From NCBI GenBank assembly GCA_045593785.1, contig JAZNXH010000044.1:1-8135 (forward strand): a stretch of 8,135 bases of DNA, in the 5' to 3' direction. A program made the translations under genes and the position numbers. Positions 6,193-8,135 of this stretch are shown one piece after another; position 1 is the first letter of the stretch, and the number at the start of each line of letters is the position of its first letter. Under the pieces are notes generated by a model. It worked only from the letters and a program-made list of their open reading frames with translations. It was not told the DNA's origin and did no database searches. Source of the DNA: SZUA-448 sp045593785. Lineage in GTDB: Bacteria > Bacillota > Clostridia > Lachnospirales > Lachnospiraceae.

Positions 6193-6963
6193 CTAATTTA
6201 CTTCCGGCTTCTTCGCAACCATCAGAAAACGATGCGTTGTACCTGCCACAGCCCCCTGTTGATCTAGTATTTCCTGCGCCTTAAACAACTGCTTAAAACA
6301 GGAATCTACTGAGAAATTCGTAAACTCCCACTCGATAATACGTGCAAACCATACCAGTGCGCCGATGTCCATAAACTTTATCGGTCGGAAACACTCATCC
6401 GCCTGAAGAATCTCAAATCCCACTTCTTCGATGCAACGCTTCTGTTCCGCCAGATTCCATCCATTGAATGCTTTTGGTATCCCAGGTAGTAAAAGTTCCA
6501 CAAGTTCTCTGTCGTTTTCCTCGCCTACCTGCTGGGTGATAAAAAGACCTCCGGCTTTTAAGGTGCGCCAAAGCTCCGTCAGACAATAATCTCCGTGGCG
6601 GTTGATGATAATATCAAAGCTCTCATCCGCATACGGCATCTTCGTACAGTCTGACATTTCCTTAAAATCAATTCCCAACGGTAATAGCTCCTGACGGCAC
6701 AGCTCTACATTCGGCGGATACCCTTCCGTAGCGGCCGTATTCTCATACGGATGTCCCAGAGACAACAAGAATTCTCCGCCACCCGTATCAATGTCCAACA
6801 GCTTACTGTCCTTGTGCAGATACGACTGAATGATTGCCTTGAAATCCCACGACAAATCCGTTTCTTCCTCGTATCTTCCTTCGATGTGAGAAAAATCCCA
6901 TCCGTGAATATGTGCCTGTTCTTCTTCGTGTTTCCAAACCTTTATTAACTGTTCTGCATTCAT
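6193..6963 (-). CDS. Class I SAM-dependent methyltransferase of unknown substrate
   Basis: This 256-residue protein has the Rossmann-type methyltransferase order. Motif I is LLDIDTGGGEFLLSL (55-69), the acidic end of strand 2 is Glu80 in ATEGYPPN, the motif IV region is MPYADESFDIIINRHG (109-124), and LKAGGLFITQQVG (135-147) forms the next strand. The late region, GWNLAEQKRCIEEVGF, resembles the substrate-side cap of small-molecule methyltransferases. The start at 6963 is chosen because AAAAGGAG (6971-6978) lies 7 nt upstream. An in-frame TTG at 6981 overlaps that ribosome site and is unlikely to be used. It has its own terminator and probably its own promoter, and nothing ties it to the sugar genes. 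The substrate could be a small molecule, an RNA or an antibiotic; I cannot choose. Confidence 0.88.
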   Translation of the reverse strand: MNAEQLIKVWKHEEEQAHIHGWDFSHIEGRYEEETDLSWDFKAIIQSYLHKDSKLLDIDTGGGEFLLSLGHPYENTAATEGYPPNVELCRQELLPLGIDFKEMSDCTKMPYADESFDIIINRHGDYCLTELWRTLKAGGLFITQQVGEENDRELVELLLPGIPKAFNGWNLAEQKRCIEEVGFEILQADECFRPIKFMDIGALVWFARIIEWEFTNFSVDSCFKQLFKAQEILDQQGAVAGTTHRFLMVAKKPEVN

Positions 6964-7008
6964 AAACTTGCTCCTTTTCAAAATAAACTTTTTTCTTATT
7001 TCGTAAAA

Positions 7009-7078
7009 GGTGCAGTTCCTGACAACATATATTCTACTTAACCTCGGTACAATCTGCTGCCAGTCTTAGAACTGCACC
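7009..7078 (-). repeat. Inverted repeat in the intergenic region upstream of the methyltransferase
   Basis: Perfect 10-bp arms GGTGCAGTTC (7009-7018) and GAACTGCACC (7069-7078) flank a 50-nt interior. On the minus strand the second arm is followed by TTTT, so a long-looped terminator of the nuclease gene is possible. A six-base alternative pairing (7043-7048 with 7076-7081) would compete with it. No known riboswitch or T-box signature is visible. The rest of 6964-7125 holds no gene; TTGTAC and TATATG near 7030-7054 could be weak promoter boxes. Confidence 0.5.
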
Positions 7079-7125
7079 GAGTAGCTAATTCGCCGCATCA
7101 CGTTAACCTCTGCTTTCTACGATTA

Positions 7126-8049
7126 TTACTTCATATACTTCGCGACATCCTCGCGTAAAACATCCTTATAGTTCTCGTTTTCAATTATCTTTTTATATAT
7201 GGATTCCTCATCAGGCAGAAATTCTTGCAATACATCCACCAGAATCTTCAATCCCTGTTTGAGACCTTCTTCACGACCTTCTACAAGACCTTCTTCACGA
7301 CCTTCTTCACGACCTTCTTCACGAATCGCTTCAACGAATACCTTTTCATTAAATTCTTTCAAACACACGCTAAGCACCTCCGCTCTATGAGTTATCAAAT
7401 ACTCCTTCAACACATCGTTCTCTATACAAAACCGCACTGCTTTATCAACTGCTTCTATTGACAAGCCTTCTGTTTCATTCATCCTAATCGCATTAATTAG
7501 GAACATATAGTCTTCCAGTGGCTTACAATTCTTTAGTAACTCCTCATTTTTCCCTTTGTTCAGATTAATTAAAGTGGCGGTCCATTCAAACATTCCCGCA
7601 GGGGAAGGCTTGGCAAATGCATCGGACAACCGTAATTCCTTTACCGCTTCTTCCTCATCCGTCCCATTATACAGCACATAATACTGTGGTGTCGGTATCT
7701 TGATTAACTTTTTACCATAAATATTCAGTCCGTTGCTTTCGATATAGGAATCATACAAATTCCCAAAATACATCAATCCTCTTAACGGCATATTCGGGTT
7801 CTTGGTACTCTGCTGTTCAAACATCGACATGTAGCTGTCAATGATAAATGATACATCATTTTTCATGTTAATATACAACGCGTCATCAATGGTTGTAATC
7901 TTAACATCCTCGTCATCCGAATAATCCGTTCCGTTCAACGCATTATACAACGAAATGATATTCTGTTTCTTTGTTTCATCTCCAAATATCAGACAAAATA
8001 ACCGGTCTTTATACTTGGAATTAATCATCAGAGATGATTTTATCTCCAT
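7126..8049 (-). CDS. Rpn-family PD-(D/E)XK nuclease / putative transposase protein
   Basis: This 307-residue protein resembles the Rpn (recombination-promoting nuclease) family, often annotated as transposases of the PD-(D/E)XK superfamily. The core shows Asp65 in NDVSFIID and Glu78-x-Gln80 in FEQQSTKNPNMPLRGLMYF, matching the D...ExQ nuclease pattern and its following conserved segment. KIPTPQYYVLYNGT (117-130) is the next family motif. A helical region follows, and residues 243-266 are a four-residue xEEG-type repeat, common at the C-terminus of this family and encoded by a 12-bp DNA repeat. The start is ATG 8049, with AGGTGA 5 nt upstream; GTG at 8058 would add three residues. Nearby genes show no transposon ends, so it is probably a resident stand-alone copy. 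Its cellular role is not established by this sequence. Confidence 0.85.
   Translation of the reverse strand: MEIKSSLMINSKYKDRLFCLIFGDETKKQNIISLYNALNGTDYSDDEDVKITTIDDALYINMKNDVSFIIDSYMSMFEQQSTKNPNMPLRGLMYFGNLYDSYIESNGLNIYGKKLIKIPTPQYYVLYNGTDEEEAVKELRLSDAFAKPSPAGMFEWTATLINLNKGKNEELLKNCKPLEDYMFLINAIRMNETEGLSIEAVDKAVRFCIENDVLKEYLITHRAEVLSVCLKEFNEKVFVEAIREEGREEGREEGLVEGREEGLKQGLKILVDVLQEFLPDEESIYKKIIENENYKDVLREDVAKYMK
7263..7322. repeat. Five 12-bp tandem repeats within the Rpn-family gene
   Basis: Units 1, 3, 4 and 5 are GACCTTCTTCAC exactly, and unit 2 is GACCTTCTACAA. Read on the minus strand they encode REEG-type tetrapeptides. The period is a multiple of three, so gain or loss of a unit alters protein length without a frameshift. 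Confidence 0.9.
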
Positions 8050-8054
8050 ATGAA

Positions 8055-8135
8055 TCACCTGGCCTTTCCACTGCCCTTGCAGCCACTGCTATGTATTTCT
8101 TCATCGGAAAGTGCTTTTATCGTTTTGCAACCCGC
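8055..8135 (-). CDS. Possible C-terminal end of an upstream gene
   Basis: From the window edge a frame stays open for 26 codons, reading KTIKALSDEEIHS and on, and ends at TGA (8055-8057). That stop overlaps the alternative GTG start of the Rpn-family gene as GTGA, a common coupled-gene junction. A 26-codon opening can arise by chance, so this is weak. If not coding, this stretch would be the 5' region of the nuclease gene, where I see no convincing promoter. Confidence 0.3.
   Translation of the reverse strand, partial: AGCKTIKALSDEEIHSSGCKGSGKAR

Noticed and set aside
7009..7125. T-box or other known riboswitch
   Set aside because: A TACCGAG string recalls the T-box sequence, but the conserved TGGNACCGCG core is absent and the downstream gene is not an amino-acid or tRNA-ligase gene.
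7263..7322. CRISPR-like array
   Set aside because: The units are contiguous 12-mers without spacers and lie inside a coding frame.
7126..8049. Insertion sequence around the Rpn-family gene
   Set aside because: No terminal inverted repeats or target duplications are seen at its flanks, and this family is commonly found as stand-alone genes.

Overview
The window looks like part of a chromosome from a gut-type Clostridia, most likely Lachnospiraceae. This is inferred from the moderate GC content, strong GGAGG-type ribosome sites, an LplABC-like sugar transporter with no ATPase gene, and an Rpn-type nuclease of the kind often found in that family. Genus is not resolvable from the sequence alone. 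Every gene I can support lies on the minus strand, so transcription runs from high to low coordinates.

In transcription order: (1) 8055-8135, a possible end of an upstream gene, weakly supported. (2) 7126-8049, an Rpn/PD-(D/E)XK nuclease-transposase protein with a 12-bp tandem repeat in its 3' part. (3) 6964-7125, an intergenic stretch with a 10-bp inverted repeat around a 50-nt interior. (4) 6193-6963, a class I SAM-dependent methyltransferase followed by a clear intrinsic terminator. (5) 5182-6042, an AraC-family regulator with a cupin sensor, preceded by paired palindromes overlapping its probable promoter. (6) 4935-5181, a regulatory intergenic region with a 106-bp nested inverted repeat and a near-perfect cre/LacI-type operator. 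(7) 3954-4904 and 3044-3913, two sugar ABC permeases (LplB- and LplC-like). (8) 1222-2976, the cognate lipoprotein solute-binding protein, then a GC-rich hairpin. (9) 121-1008, a cytoplasmic GH43-like glycosidase with its own promoter and two identical operators. (10) 1-111, the start of a very basic protein cut by the window edge.

Regions 5 to 9 read as a carbohydrate-utilisation locus. The lipoprotein captures an oligosaccharide or other sugar, the two permeases import it using an ATPase encoded elsewhere, and the glycosidase without a signal peptide would cleave it inside the cell. The AraC protein is the probable local activator of the transporter operon. The cre-like site suggests carbon catabolite control. 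The glycosidase has a different operator class and no matching regulator in the window, so it may answer to a second signal. The most unusual content is regulatory: three different paired or nested palindrome arrangements within about 5 kb, plus a three-codon ORF carrying the ribosome site of the second permease. I found no CRISPR array, tRNA, rRNA, insertion sequence or known riboswitch.
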